A stretch of DNA of 21,272 nt from an uncultured Alphaproteobacteria bacterium (GCA_937967795.1 CALBSK010000023.1:1-21272), one strand, 5' to 3'. Positions 1 to 8,245 are shown, counted from the first letter of the stretch. The notes: a model not told the origin generated them from the letters alone. Numbers and translations: made by a program.

Positions 1-601
1 ATCCCACGGGAATCCCAGGCACAGGCGTTGGCCACGGAGGCCTTGGGCACCAGCAAGGGATTTGACCCGGATTGGGTGTATCTTCTTGTCCACCACTGCT
101 GACCTTCACAGGCCCAATCGAAATGGGAAAAAGGCATGACCAACAAATATCTGTCATAGGATTGACAAACCGGCCAGGGCAGGCTTTTGTATTTGAAAAA
201 GAATTAACAATAACCAGGAGGCAAAAATGTATGATCACTATTTTTTTCAGAATATTTCCTTTTCTTTTTACTGTGCTAACCTTCAGCGTTTTATCTTTGA
301 CTGAAACAAAAAGTTTTTTTGCGTTTTCTTCATCAACTTTGTCCACTCCTCTACTTTTTCTTGAGGAAGCGAGTGAGCTTAAGAACGACCCTTTTTCAGG
401 AGGTTGGCAGATTCTTATTTCCTTTGATATGTTTTTGATCATTTGTGTTTTAGGTTGGATTTTGTATACATATTGTTTCCCCCAAAAGGCTTGGAGGGTT
501 TGGCAAAAGCTTTTTGTATCTCTGGCTTCTCCATTAGAGAAAACATCTAAAAAAGAAGAATAAGAGGGTTCATTGAAGGAGAGGTGATCGCTTAAGCTCA
601 T
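1..601 (-). CDS. traU: TraU, F-type conjugation protein, N-terminal part (runs off window)
   Basis: TraU is a periplasmic F-type mating-pair-formation protein needed for DNA transfer. Translating the minus strand gives a hydrophobic signal-like stretch (about 253-185), then CPGRFVNPMTDICWSCLFPI and a CWC motif near the edge. This is the conserved cysteine-rich start of TraU. The frame is open back to an ATG at 601 that overlaps the traW stop as ATGA, like other junctions in this operon. That start would give TraU about 120 extra hydrophilic residues before the signal peptide, which is unusual. An internal start near the signal sequence (GTG at 238, or CTG at 250 behind an AAGGA) is the alternative. 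The identity is secure; the start is not. The rest of the gene lies left of the window. Confidence 0.85.
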   Translation of the reverse strand, partial: MSLSDHLSFNEPSYSSFLDVFSNGEARDTKSFCQTLQAFWGKQYVYKIQPKTQMIKNISKEIRICQPPEKGSFLSSLASSRKSRGVDKVDEENAKKLFVSVKDKTLKVSTVKRKGNILKKIVIIHFCLLVIVNSFSNTKACPGRFVNPMTDICWSCLFPISIGPVKVSSGGQEDTPNPGQIPCWCPRPPWPTPVPGIPVG

Positions 602-1257
602 AAATCCTCTCTTTTGATCCCCGGGTCTTGCGCCCGGGGACAAGTTTCTTCAATACGCAACCGAAGTCCCTCTTGCTGCACAAGGGAGGGGACATGTTGA
701 ATGCCTAGCTTTTTGGTGAGAAGTCCTCCTTGATCAAAATAGACGGGGACGCTCCATTCATCGGAAAGAGCTAAAGGAGCTCCATTAACGAGGATCAATT
801 TGACAGAATTTTCCTTTAAGTTCTTTTTTGCAAAAGCAACTTGCTCTTCATTATCCCCATCAAAAAATAAAAGGCTTTGGGAGAGACTCACCGTTTGAAG
901 GGGATTAATCTTGGTGCCTTTTTTGTGAATAATTTGCCCCTTATGGTCCTTGATATCTTCGGAAACGACATAAGTGGGGTCATAATAAAACACACGATTT
1001 TTAGAAGCTCTTGTCATTCCGTCGACGGGTTTGGGTCGTTCAATAGCTGTTTTCGTTTTCTTTTGAAGTTCTTGATTGTGCCGTTCCAATTCCCCTCTTT
1101 CTTCCATTCCCTTCAGCTTTTGCTGAATCAAAATGAGGGGATCTTCTTCCTCAATGGGGTAAATGACGCCATGGGTTCCTAGCTCGCGGGCGCGAGCAGT
1201 GGTCAGTATCCAGTTTTCAGTGCTCAGCAAAGCAAAAAGAAAAATGAATTTTCTCAT
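598..1257 (-). CDS. traW: TraW, F-type conjugation periplasmic protein
   Basis: TraW is a periplasmic protein of the F-type pilus assembly machinery that works with TraU and TrbC. The 219-aa product starts with a signal peptide (MRKFIFLFALL, likely cleaved after ARA). It then has the family's LGTHGVIYPIEEEDPL segment, a charged coiled-coil-like stretch (about residues 45-70), YDPTYVVSEDIKDHKG, and the C-terminal block LLFFDGDNEEQVAFAKK with VPVYFDQGG typical of TraW/TrbC proteins. The ATG at 1257 overlaps the trhF stop as ATGA, so it is preferred over the longer open frame to 1299. The stop overlaps the downstream traU-frame ATG in the same way. Length is close to F TraW (about 210 aa). Confidence 0.93.
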   Translation of the reverse strand: MRKFIFLFALLSTENWILTTARARELGTHGVIYPIEEEDPLILIQQKLKGMEERGELERHNQELQKKTKTAIERPKPVDGMTRASKNRVFYYDPTYVVSEDIKDHKGQIIHKKGTKINPLQTVSLSQSLLFFDGDNEEQVAFAKKNLKENSVKLILVNGAPLALSDEWSVPVYFDQGGLLTKKLGIQHVPSLVQQEGLRLRIEETCPRAQDPGIKREDL

Positions 1258-1862
1258 TTCGCAGCCTTTGTTCCTTGAGAGTTTGATCCCAAAGACCATC
1301 TGAATACTGGAGACTGAGAACTGAACACCGCGATAGCTTTTCCCCAGATCTTCTCCTGCGGCACAAGCCCAAATTCTTCATACCGGGAATCGAAACTGTT
1401 AGGATTATCCCCGGCAACAAAAACGTAGCCTTCAGGCACACTCTTTGCAGAAAGGGGCGTTAAGGGTTTTCCTTCTCGAGTTGTTTTAAGGAGGACAAAA
1501 GTCTGAGACTCGAGAGCCTTAGACTCAACCCTTATTCCCTCTTTATCTCTGACAATGAGATCTCCTGGAAGGCCCAGGACACGTTTCGCAAGAGACTTAA
1601 CTCCTACATACTTAACGGGGTGTCCTTGAATAGAGATAATATCTCCTCGATAAGGTGTTAGATGTTTTACAAAAAGCACGTACCGAGCCCCTGTAAGACT
1701 CTCCGTGACACACTCTCCAAGACGGGTTTGGGTTCCAACGCCTACGAGCAAGAGAAGAAGAGCACAGCATCCAATGCCCATTCGGGAAAAGGAGCGTTCC
1801 ATAGATGAATTTCCATGAGGTCTAGAGAAAAGTGTTTTTGGTTCTTGGTCCTTATGAGTCAT
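1254..1862 (-). CDS. trhF: TrhF/TraF-type S26 signal peptidase of the conjugation system
   Basis: This is a membrane-bound serine/lysine peptidase of the S26 family (TraF of RP4, TrhF of R27/SXT), expected to process pilin or other secreted T4SS proteins. The 202-aa form starts at an ATG behind AAAGG and overlaps the traC end by 11 nt. One membrane segment lies at about residues 28-43. The likely nucleophile is Ser55 (TESLTG). The general base is Lys93 in LAKRVLGLPGD, and the C-terminal box is GDNPNSFDSRYEEFGLV (151-167). A longer start at 1886 is possible but would overlap traC further. Its position between traC and traW is the SXT/R27 order, not the F plasmid order. Confidence 0.9.
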   Translation of the reverse strand: MTHKDQEPKTLFSRPHGNSSMERSFSRMGIGCCALLLLLVGVGTQTRLGECVTESLTGARYVLFVKHLTPYRGDIISIQGHPVKYVGVKSLAKRVLGLPGDLIVRDKEGIRVESKALESQTFVLLKTTREGKPLTPLSAKSVPEGYVFVAGDNPNSFDSRYEEFGLVPQEKIWGKAIAVFSSQSPVFRWSLGSNSQGTKAAK

Positions 1863-4431
1863 TGCTGTTTTCCTTTGAAATGGCATAAATGGCTTCTTTT
1901 AAGCTGAATCCTTGACTCACAAGACCTTGCACGGCCGAGAATTCTTCAGCTTTCGTTGAGTAAAGAATCTTCGAAAAGGGATCGAGATAAAGTCTTCCCA
2001 CAGCAAAGCCTTTCGGGCCTTTGATCATAATTTCTGCGTATTTCCCTTGCTCTGTATGAAGAGAACGGAGGGTTCGCTCCATGGCCGGATCCATGACCAA
2101 TCGGTTTGAGTTTTTAAGCATTTCGATGGATTCATCCTTTTGAGACAAAAGACACATCCAATCCGCATTATCAAAAGCCGCTTGGGCTCCTGGGGTTGCA
2201 TAAAAGTCATTGATAGACTGAGTTCCTACAATAAGTCCCCCAAAGTATTTGCGGAGACGACGAGCCGCTGTTTCAATAAAAACACCCGATTGCTTTCCTC
2301 TCAACATGTCCCATGCTTCATCAAGAATCAGGCAAGAAGGCGTTTTGCGATCGCCGAGATAAACGGAGTTCGCAATCTGTAAGATCACCATTTGCACAAT
2401 GACGGATTGAAGATCTTTGCGCTCTTTCAGTTCCTCCAATTCAACCACGACCAAAACATCTGAAAGGTCGATATTTGCTGGGCCATTGAAGAAGCGTCCG
2501 TAGGTGCCCTTCTTGGTATAAGGGTAAAGCCTTTCTCCAAGGCTCATGGCTACAGGATCAGGATGCTCTAAAAGGAATTGGGCCACGTCCGTAATGGTTG
2601 TGGCATTCTTCTGCGTCTCCCAGGCCTTTTGAATGGCTTGTTCCAAATAGGTGTCTTCTAAATCCGTTGTTCCTTCCTTAGGCGCTGCCATCAGAGAGAG
2701 AATGGGCTTGAGCATGGCGAGGGCATCCGATGCGGCTTCAGGATCATGAACGGAAATGGAGGAAAAGGGATTGATGCAAATCTGGGACCCTTTTAAAGGG
2801 GAATGGGTGGAGAACTCCAGAAAAGTCCCTCCTAAAAGTTTCACTGTCTTTTCAAACGACCGTCCTACATCAAGGACAAAGACCCGTCCTCCCATACCCA
2901 GCATGCTCGTCATGAGTTCTTGCATAAAGACGGATTTGCCAGAGCCTGATCTTCCCACCACGCACGTGTTATAGTTGCCTTCATTGTTATCAAAGGGACA
3001 CCAAGTAAAGATTTGCCCTCGTCTCCCGACAAGGAGCATGCCAGGTGATTTTGTTCCCTGCCATTCGCCTTGAAGGGGCATGAGATTAGCGGGTTCATGA
3101 CTTAAGGTGGTTTTGGTCTTCTGAAACTTTTTGCTATCGTCCGCTTCTCCTTCTCCCCATGTCATCGGTAGACAGCTGAGAAATGAGGGAAGCTGCAAGT
3201 ACCGATCCAAAGCCAGTTCCCATCTTTGCGAGCGATAAAGATTAAAGAGAGTCTGCTCTTCTCGACCAATCTGATTAGGTGGGCTTACAAGGCCTACCTG
3301 AAAGCGAGTGCGAACGAGTCTTTGCCCTTCTTCAAACTTCTCCCTGACGTAGTTCCATTCATGCGCTTCCTTCTTAATAGAAGGGACGTATTTGGCAATG
3401 GGGCTCGCGGCTTGTTTTTCCACATTGCCACATTTAGCGAGCATTTGAGTTTTGAGAGTTTTTTCATTGCAGATATGGACGCCGTAAGAGAGAAAAAATC
3501 CACCCTGAAGACGTAAAAACTCATTAAAAGGATCGCCAATGAGAATCCCCATCCCTCCTAAATGCCAAAGAGGAGGAAAAATTCTTGGTGTATAAAGGCG
3601 CATCACTCGTTCTTCTTCCCCAAAAACTAATTGAGAGGGCTCCACAGCCATGCGTGTCGCGGGACTTAAGAGTTGATGGGAAAGGGAATCATGAACGTTC
3701 CAAGGAAGGTTAGGGTTCTCTAATTGATCCGAAGGATTGAGAAGCTCATCAAGCCCGCCCAATAAATCTTCCGCATGCCAAACCTTCACAGGAAGTCCCC
3801 AACCTTTGAGGGTCGTGAGAATTTGTTCACGAAGCGCAAGGAGGGGGTCGATTGTTTGGAGGGATGGGGCGGGTTCGCTGTATGAGAGAAGAAGCCGAAA
3901 AGTTCGAATGCCTTTTCCTTGGGAAAGACTTCTTAAATAAGAGGTCCGCTCAATGGCCAAATCTTCGATAGCAGCTGAACGGCCTGCCCGTAACTTTTCC
4001 CATGAGGTCAGCCAGGGATTAATGCGAGGGCTGGCAATGAGGAGACTTTGAAAGTTCGACCCTAACGGAAATGAATGTTGAAAAATCCCCGTCAACTGCC
4101 TTGGGATTTCTTCTCCACATCCCACTAAGGGAAGAGTTTCAATCACAAACCCCAGGCTTGATTTGTTGATAAACAATTGAGTTTCAGGATCAAAGCTTCG
4201 ATAAGGCAAGATCTCACTCAGGCTATGGGTCCTCAAGAATTCGTTTGCTAAGCGGAGGGTTGCGGACGAAGACCCGTAGCAGTTATCAGAAATCAGTAAT
4301 CGGTTATCAGATTGAGTTTGGGGCACGAGGGGGCTTCCTTTTATTGGGACCGAGTAGTTGTGAGGAAAGATCTTCAGGGGGGATCCAGTACCAAGGCTCA
4401 GAATTCGACATGCAAGAGTGATCTTTTCCAC
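1852..4431 (-). CDS. traC: TraC, VirB4-like ATPase of the F-type T4SS
   Basis: TraC is the cytoplasmic or membrane-associated AAA-like ATPase that powers pilus assembly. It shows the N-terminal TraC signature LPYRSFDPETQLFINKSSLGFVIETLPLVG (about 75-104 of the open frame), Walker A GRSGSGKS (493-500), Walker B CLILDEAW (700-707) and the later GTQSINDFY segment. Length is 859 aa from the GTG at 4431, but that start overlaps traV by 125 nt and lacks a clear ribosome site. No ATG follows before the conserved core, so a TTG near 4236 or a start near the traV stop (4307) is more plausible; homologues begin about 20 residues before LPYR. The disputed first 50 residues lie over a repeat-like sequence (see the repeat entries). 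Function is secure, start uncertain. Confidence 0.93.
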   Translation of the reverse strand: MEKITLACRILSLGTGSPLKIFPHNYSVPIKGSPLVPQTQSDNRLLISDNCYGSSSATLRLANEFLRTHSLSEILPYRSFDPETQLFINKSSLGFVIETLPLVGCGEEIPRQLTGIFQHSFPLGSNFQSLLIASPRINPWLTSWEKLRAGRSAAIEDLAIERTSYLRSLSQGKGIRTFRLLLSYSEPAPSLQTIDPLLALREQILTTLKGWGLPVKVWHAEDLLGGLDELLNPSDQLENPNLPWNVHDSLSHQLLSPATRMAVEPSQLVFGEEERVMRLYTPRIFPPLWHLGGMGILIGDPFNEFLRLQGGFFLSYGVHICNEKTLKTQMLAKCGNVEKQAASPIAKYVPSIKKEAHEWNYVREKFEEGQRLVRTRFQVGLVSPPNQIGREEQTLFNLYRSQRWELALDRYLQLPSFLSCLPMTWGEGEADDSKKFQKTKTTLSHEPANLMPLQGEWQGTKSPGMLLVGRRGQIFTWCPFDNNEGNYNTCVVGRSGSGKSVFMQELMTSMLGMGGRVFVLDVGRSFEKTVKLLGGTFLEFSTHSPLKGSQICINPFSSISVHDPEAASDALAMLKPILSLMAAPKEGTTDLEDTYLEQAIQKAWETQKNATTITDVAQFLLEHPDPVAMSLGERLYPYTKKGTYGRFFNGPANIDLSDVLVVVELEELKERKDLQSVIVQMVILQIANSVYLGDRKTPSCLILDEAWDMLRGKQSGVFIETAARRLRKYFGGLIVGTQSINDFYATPGAQAAFDNADWMCLLSQKDESIEMLKNSNRLVMDPAMERTLRSLHTEQGKYAEIMIKGPKGFAVGRLYLDPFSKILYSTKAEEFSAVQGLVSQGFSLKEAIYAISKENSNDS
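4280..4311. repeat. TTATCAG-rich repeat arm, right-hand copy inverted at 4441-4482
   Basis: This short sequence is built from imperfect ATCAGTTATC/GGTTATCAG words at the traV-traC junction. A related sequence in opposite orientation lies 130 bp away inside the end of traV. Together they look like the ends of a small palindromic element. In traC the repeat reads as the atypical stretch DNRLLISDN. Identified by eye only. Confidence 0.4.
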
Positions 4432-4645
4432 AAAAAGAGTCTTCTGATAACTGATGATTGATAACCAATAACTGATCTGAGTGCTGATTAACCATGTGGT
4501 TAACCTCCGAGATGGATTTACATTTCACTCCTTCGCCGGGAGGACATTCGAACCCTCCTTCATAGACTCCCATACACCCGGATAAACTGATGGCGATTCC
4601 CATAGAGATAGATTGAAACGCCTTTTTGTAAGATAAGTTTGTCAT
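4307..4645 (-). CDS. traV: TraV, outer-membrane lipoprotein of the F-type core complex
   Basis: TraV anchors the T4SS core complex in the outer membrane with TraK and TraB. The 112-aa product has a lipoprotein signal peptide with lipobox LSGC (Cys24), then the family pattern GFECPPGEGVKCKSISEVN (about 31-49). The start is supported by AGGAGA 9 nt upstream, inside the end of traB. After the conserved block the protein continues with DQLLVINHQLSEDSF, typical of translated ATCAGTTATC-type repeats, and ends soon after. The C-terminal half therefore may derive from an inserted repeat element, and the protein is shorter than F TraV (about 170 aa). Confidence 0.88.
   Translation of the reverse strand: MTNLSYKKAFQSISMGIAISLSGCMGVYEGGFECPPGEGVKCKSISEVNHMVNQHSDQLLVINHQLSEDSFCGKDHSCMSNSEPWYWIPPEDLSSQLLGPNKRKPPRAPNSI
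4441..4482. repeat. CTGATAACTGATGATTGATA-type repeat arm inside traV
   Basis: This is an imperfect repeat of GATAACTGAT/GATTGATAACC words, inverted relative to the copy at 4280-4311. It is translated in traV as VINHQLSEDS. Similar ATCAGTTATC-type short repeats are known from several bacterial genomes. Assignment to a named family is not possible from sequence reading. Confidence 0.4.
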
Positions 4646-4650
4646 GGTTT

Positions 4651-5928
4651 TTAATCTCCTTCTTGATGGCTCGTTTTTTGGTTCTGATTTTTAATGCGTG
4701 TTTTTTCAATTTCAGTCTTAACCATTTGGCTTCCAATGAATGTGCCTTCGGTAAAGACAACGTCCACAACTTGACCGGCAGAAACTTGAATGACAGGTTG
4801 AAGTTGTTCGGCTCGATCAATGTAGTATTGAGACAACCGATCAAGGGCTATAGAGGCTCCTCCTGCCATGCCTGAGGTAAATGTTTCTCCGATACTGGGA
4901 GGTGAAACGTGAGCACTTCCTGGTGAGAAGGGATTGACGAGTTGTTGACGATTTTGGGGATTCGCTACATTACTCAAACCTGAAAAGATTCCACCCACAA
5001 GGCTTCGGCCTAGAAACTGGCCTTCTTTGGACGCAACAATGCCGCGGATACCGGCTTTACCGTCAGGTCCCGCAATATATCCTGCCACTTGAGTTTCAAT
5101 AATCTCCCCTGTTTGTCTTTCCGTGCAGGTAAGCTTTTCCAATCGAGCATAAATGCGTTCGGATGAGAGATCTCCATAGGCGCTTGCGAGGCAATGACAG
5201 TCCTTGAGATCACTTTGAAAGCGTCGTGGAAGCGTTCCATGATCAATGATCCGCAGTAGCATCGGTCTTGGATCTGATGAGGCACTCATAGCCGATGAAG
5301 CATCAAGACCTGAGAGCAATATCGTTCTTGCAAAAGCTCCGGCCGGAATCGTTGTGTCCACGGTTTTGGGAAGGTTGTTGTGGGGACTTTCAGAAAGGCT
5401 CAAAGAAAACTTCTGAATGAGTTTTTCTTCTTGATTTTGATTCCGTTCTGGATTTTGAGAGAAAGAGGCGTCTCCCGTAAATTGAGAAAGTGCCCCTTGT
5501 TTTTTTTCCTCCAACTCCGTTTCCAATTGAAAAATTTTTGTTTCTAATTCTTGGAATCGGCTTTGATCTTCCTTTCTCTCTCCTTTCAACATTTCTTGGA
5601 AAAGGGTTCTAAGAGCCGAGATTTCATCAGATACTTTTTTGATTTCCTCCTCAACCGTATGACGCCACGCCTCCCCCAAATTTACTTTCTTTGAGGCTGT
5701 TTCAATGGCAGTTGGTTGCAGTTTATGAGCCTCTTCAGTTTTAAGAGAAGACTTCGGTGTTAGAAAAAAGAGCAGTGTTCCATAAAAAAGACTGACCATA
5801 GCCATAAGAATAAGGAGGGCCCACAGGTGCTGAAGACGCCTGATTTCTGAAGGAGAGGCAGGATTAAAAAAGGCCTTTATACGCCCTTTTAAAAGAAGCC
5901 CGTGATTTTTAAGATTTTGCAATAACAT
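4651..5928 (-). CDS. traB: TraB, VirB10-like scaffold of the F-type T4SS
   Basis: TraB spans from the inner membrane through the periplasm to the outer-membrane core, equivalent to VirB10. The 425-aa form has a short cytoplasmic start, one membrane segment LLILMAMVSLFYGTLLFFL (about residues 37-55), a long charged coiled coil (EEEIKKVSDEISALRTLFQEM and onward), then the conserved C-terminal beta domain. That domain includes RTILLSGLDAS, PMLLRIIDHGTLPRRF, DCHCLASAYGDLSSERIYARLEKL and VAGYIAGPDGKAGIRG. The ATG at 5928 follows AGGAGAAGGA and overlaps the end of traK by 20 nt; the open frame reaches 6003 but has no better start. It sits between traK and traV, as in all F-type systems. Confidence 0.93.
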   Translation of the reverse strand: MLLQNLKNHGLLLKGRIKAFFNPASPSEIRRLQHLWALLILMAMVSLFYGTLLFFLTPKSSLKTEEAHKLQPTAIETASKKVNLGEAWRHTVEEEIKKVSDEISALRTLFQEMLKGERKEDQSRFQELETKIFQLETELEEKKQGALSQFTGDASFSQNPERNQNQEEKLIQKFSLSLSESPHNNLPKTVDTTIPAGAFARTILLSGLDASSAMSASSDPRPMLLRIIDHGTLPRRFQSDLKDCHCLASAYGDLSSERIYARLEKLTCTERQTGEIIETQVAGYIAGPDGKAGIRGIVASKEGQFLGRSLVGGIFSGLSNVANPQNRQQLVNPFSPGSAHVSPPSIGETFTSGMAGGASIALDRLSQYYIDRAEQLQPVIQVSAGQVVDVVFTEGTFIGSQMVKTEIEKTRIKNQNQKTSHQEGD

Positions 5929-6640
5929 GGACTTTTGTTCCTTCTCCTGAGTTAAGTGTTTTCTTCTCAATCCAAATGGCGGTGATATCGTTTTTCTCTG
6001 CATGAGAACTGTGGAGGAATGTTGGTTCAGATAAAATCAAAGGAATGGAGGAGGTGTTTTTGACCTCATAGGTGAGAGCTCGTAGCCTTTCTCCTTTGAG
6101 TTCTCTTATTAAAGAGTAGGGGCCTTTTAAGGTGTTTAAATTTAAAGGAACAGCTTTGTACCTCAAGGGAATTCGGCCCTCTTGGCAAGCTCGGAATAAG
6201 TCTTCAATTTCTTCTCGTGTAATGGGCGGCTGGTCGCGTTTTTTTAAGACCTCATCTTTGAGGATGTCGTTCTCTTTTAAGATGAGAGCTTCTGGAGGCT
6301 GGTCTTTAGGAATAAGACGTAAGTCTTGAGTCATGCCCTTTTCGGTAGTCAGCGTAAGATTAATGGGTTTAAAGGCACTGGTGGGACGAATAAAAACTTG
6401 CCCTTGGCTTTCATCGGCTTCCAACACATATTCGCCCGTGACCCCAAAAACATTCAGAATCCGATCCTCTTTGACCGTTATCCGCGTCAAATCTGTATGG
6501 GAGATACCCACTTCAATGACCTTGGACTCATTTATAGGGTGGACAATTGCTGCATGAGTGAAGTTTCCCATAAAGAGAAAAGGAAGACTTTTAAAGAAAA
6601 GACGGGGCCCCGTTTTCGCGAGGGCAGGATTAAGATTCAT
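5909..6640 (-). CDS. traK: TraK, secretin-like component of the F-type T4SS
   Basis: TraK is the periplasmic/outer-membrane partner of TraV and TraB (VirB9-like). The 243-aa product has an N-terminal signal region (hydrophobic LFFKSLPFLFMG, cleavage near THAA), then beta-rich sequence with RITVKEDRILNVFG, VLEADESQGQVFIRPTS, PINLTLTTEKG and YEVKNTSS. This is the usual TraK pattern. AGGAGG lies 8 nt before the ATG. The gene overlaps the end of traE by 11 nt and the start of traB by 20 nt, which suggests translational coupling. Confidence 0.92.
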   Translation of the reverse strand: MNLNPALAKTGPRLFFKSLPFLFMGNFTHAAIVHPINESKVIEVGISHTDLTRITVKEDRILNVFGVTGEYVLEADESQGQVFIRPTSAFKPINLTLTTEKGMTQDLRLIPKDQPPEALILKENDILKDEVLKKRDQPPITREEIEDLFRACQEGRIPLRYKAVPLNLNTLKGPYSLIRELKGERLRALTYEVKNTSSIPLILSEPTFLHSSHAEKNDITAIWIEKKTLNSGEGTKVHVIAKS

Positions 6641-7190
6641 GAGAAATTCCTCCTGTTACACGTTCTAAAAGAAGACCGCCTCCACGTTCCGTAAATTTGA
6701 GGAGAACGGTTTCTTGAGAACTGTTGATTTGTTTGCCAGAGACATAGTTCGTGAGTGTCCCTTTCACTTCCACCTCATAGGTTTGGGGATTGGCTATGAC
6801 TTGAGCGGCATAAAAATGGGTTGAGAGTTGAAGAGACGTATAGTGCTGCCCATCTTTTAAAAGCTGGCTTTTAAGAGAACCATAGGATTCAGGCGTGGCA
6901 TACTGTAAAAGCGTCTCGTGGTTATATGAAAAAGTGGAAGGCGTAAGATCCAAGAGAAGCTTGGAGAGATAGACTCCCATTTCTTCCAGATATTCTTTTG
7001 AAAATTCTTTTCCTTGAACCCAAAAGGGTCTTTTAATCTGAGGGGGAACAAAAAGGGTTCTCTCGCTTTTAGAAAAGACAGTAATTCCAAGAATGATGTT
7101 GCTCAGCAAGAGCCCCATGGAAATTCCCATGCACCCATTCCGTTGGGAAATGAGTTTGGTGATATTGTGCTGAAGAAAGTCGACTTTCAT
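6630..7190 (-). CDS. traE: TraE, inner-membrane T4SS protein (VirB8-like role)
   Basis: TraE is a bitopic inner-membrane protein of the pilus assembly complex. The 186-aa product has a short cytoplasmic start, one membrane segment (about residues 22-40, GISMGLLLSNIILGITVF), and a periplasmic domain. That domain contains FVPPQIKRPFWVQGKEFSKEYLEEMGVYLSKLLLDLTPSTF, which is characteristic of the family. The ATG at 7190 overlaps the traL stop as ATGA, so it is preferred over the longer open frame to 7259. Length matches F TraE (188 aa). Confidence 0.93.
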   Translation of the reverse strand: MKVDFLQHNITKLISQRNGCMGISMGLLLSNIILGITVFSKSERTLFVPPQIKRPFWVQGKEFSKEYLEEMGVYLSKLLLDLTPSTFSYNHETLLQYATPESYGSLKSQLLKDGQHYTSLQLSTHFYAAQVIANPQTYEVEVKGTLTNYVSGKQINSSQETVLLKFTERGGGLLLERVTGGISHES

Positions 7191-7477
7191 CCGATATACT
7201 CCCGAATATGAGAGGGCACATAAAGCTTCATGGCGCGTCGGGAAGAGGGGAGATACCAATAAAGGGCATGAATCAATGTTGCCCCTTCATTTCGTTTTTT
7301 AAGGGCCCGATAGAAGGAAAGAAAACCGACGCCGATGATGACGCAGGTGATAATGTACCCTATAAAGAACCCTATAAGGATAGGCCCCATCAAAGCTAAA
7401 GCCTCATCTTTATTGATGCCTAAAAACCGCAAAGGTTGATCGAGGCGGTTGAGAAGCATATTTTCATTTCGATCCAT
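7187..7477 (-). CDS. traL: TraL, small inner-membrane T4SS protein (VirB3-like)
   Basis: TraL is a small membrane protein of the pilus assembly complex. The 96-aa product begins MDRNENMLLNRLDQPLRFLG, followed by a hydrophobic region of one or two membrane segments (about 29-58) and a basic C-terminus with HALYWYLPSSRR, a typical TraL layout. The ATG at 7477 is preceded by AGGAGA at about 7 nt, lying in the end of traA; the stop is coupled to traE as ATGA. Length matches F TraL (91 aa). Confidence 0.92.
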   Translation of the reverse strand: MDRNENMLLNRLDQPLRFLGINKDEALALMGPILIGFFIGYIITCVIIGVGFLSFYRALKKRNEGATLIHALYWYLPSSRRAMKLYVPSHIREYIG

Positions 7478-7488
7478 GAAATTTCTCC

Positions 7489-7803
7489 TCACACACAAAG
7501 CGTAAAGACAGCGTCAATCCAGGTCTTAGCAAAACCGTATAAAACGCCTGCACTAATTCCAACACCAAGAGGAATGAGACTCGATTTCATCAAAGCGACA
7601 ACGACAGAAGCCGCAATACCGACGCCCATAATGGCGTTCATAATATGGCCACCCAGAAGATCGTTGAGATTTTTGACACTGGCTCCCATCTCCGCACTTG
7701 TATTCACGGCACAAGCGTCTGGGACGTACAGCACAAAAGTCGCTATAACCGCCCAAAATGAGAGGGTTAAAAAGATTTGTGAAAATTTGAGTGTGGTTTT
7801 CAT
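7489..7803 (-). CDS. traA: TraA-like pilin
   Basis: This is the predicted conjugative pilin subunit. The 104-aa precursor has a long signal peptide (residues 1 to about 32, cleavage likely after DACA). A mature peptide of about 70 residues follows, with two hydrophobic helices (about 53-71 and 76-92) separated by a short basic turn (MKSS), the F pilin/VirB2 topology. It is directly upstream of traL, the conserved position of traA. AGGAGA lies 9 nt before the ATG. Pilins are weakly conserved, so the assignment rests on topology and gene order. Confidence 0.85.
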   Translation of the reverse strand: MKTTLKFSQIFLTLSFWAVIATFVLYVPDACAVNTSAEMGASVKNLNDLLGGHIMNAIMGVGIAASVVVALMKSSLIPLGVGISAGVLYGFAKTWIDAVFTLCV

Positions 7804-7819
7804 AAATAGGTCTCCTATT

Positions 7820-8245
7820 TTACTGGGTGTTTGCCGGATCTTCTGTCCAGCAGGATTGAGAGGAAAGAGGGATATCTTCTTCTAAGAAATGTTCTTGAGG
7901 GAAAGGATGCTTAGGGTGAAGCTGTTTAACGCATCCCTCTTGATCGAGTACAATAATGTAAGGGTTATAGCGGGTCTGACCGTAATCATCTTCCCACTGA
8001 TGGTAAGAGAGTTTTCCTTCTACATAAACGGGATCCCCTTCTTTAAGGATATCCTGCATCCATTTTAGAGTTGTTTTTCGAAAGACAATGACTTGATGCC
8101 AGTCTGTATATTTTTCCCATTCCTCTGAAGGTTCTTTCCAAAGTGTATGTGTCGCTAAGATAAAAGCTGCAATTTCTCCTCCGTCCTGAATGATGTATCT
8201 CTTCGGATCACACCCCAGAGTTCCTTTTAAAATCACTTTATTCAT
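7820..8245 (-). CDS. ssb: Single-stranded DNA-binding protein (element-encoded SSB)
   Basis: SSB coats single-stranded DNA during replication and conjugative transfer. The 141-aa product starts MNKVILKGTLGCDPKRY and continues with the OB-fold pattern of SSB (AAFILATHTLWK, TDWHQVIVFRKT, LKEGDPVYVEGKLSYHQWEDDYGQTRY). The usual acidic DDDIPF tip is weak: EEDIPL is present but followed by about 14 more residues, so partner recruitment may differ from the host SSB. The ATG at 8245 follows AAGGAGA and overlaps the end of the initiator gene by 8 nt. Its place between the initiator and pilus genes suggests a role in element replication or in protecting transferred DNA. Confidence 0.9.
   Translation of the reverse strand: MNKVILKGTLGCDPKRYIIQDGGEIAAFILATHTLWKEPSEEWEKYTDWHQVIVFRKTTLKWMQDILKEGDPVYVEGKLSYHQWEDDYGQTRYNPYIIVLDQEGCVKQLHPKHPFPQEHFLEEDIPLSSQSCWTEDPANTQ

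Noticed and set aside
1..102. Rightward partial ORF ending at 102
   Set aside because: It is the shadow of the leftward traU frame, whose conserved CWC and FVNP motifs are unmistakable.
231..563. Rightward 110-aa membrane-protein-like ORF with AGGAGG before its ATG
   Set aside because: It lies antisense to the clear traU frame and its upstream extension, in the middle of a leftward operon. Sense Lys/Glu-rich coding often gives Phe/Leu-rich antisense frames. No family was recognised. It is kept only as an alternative in the findings.
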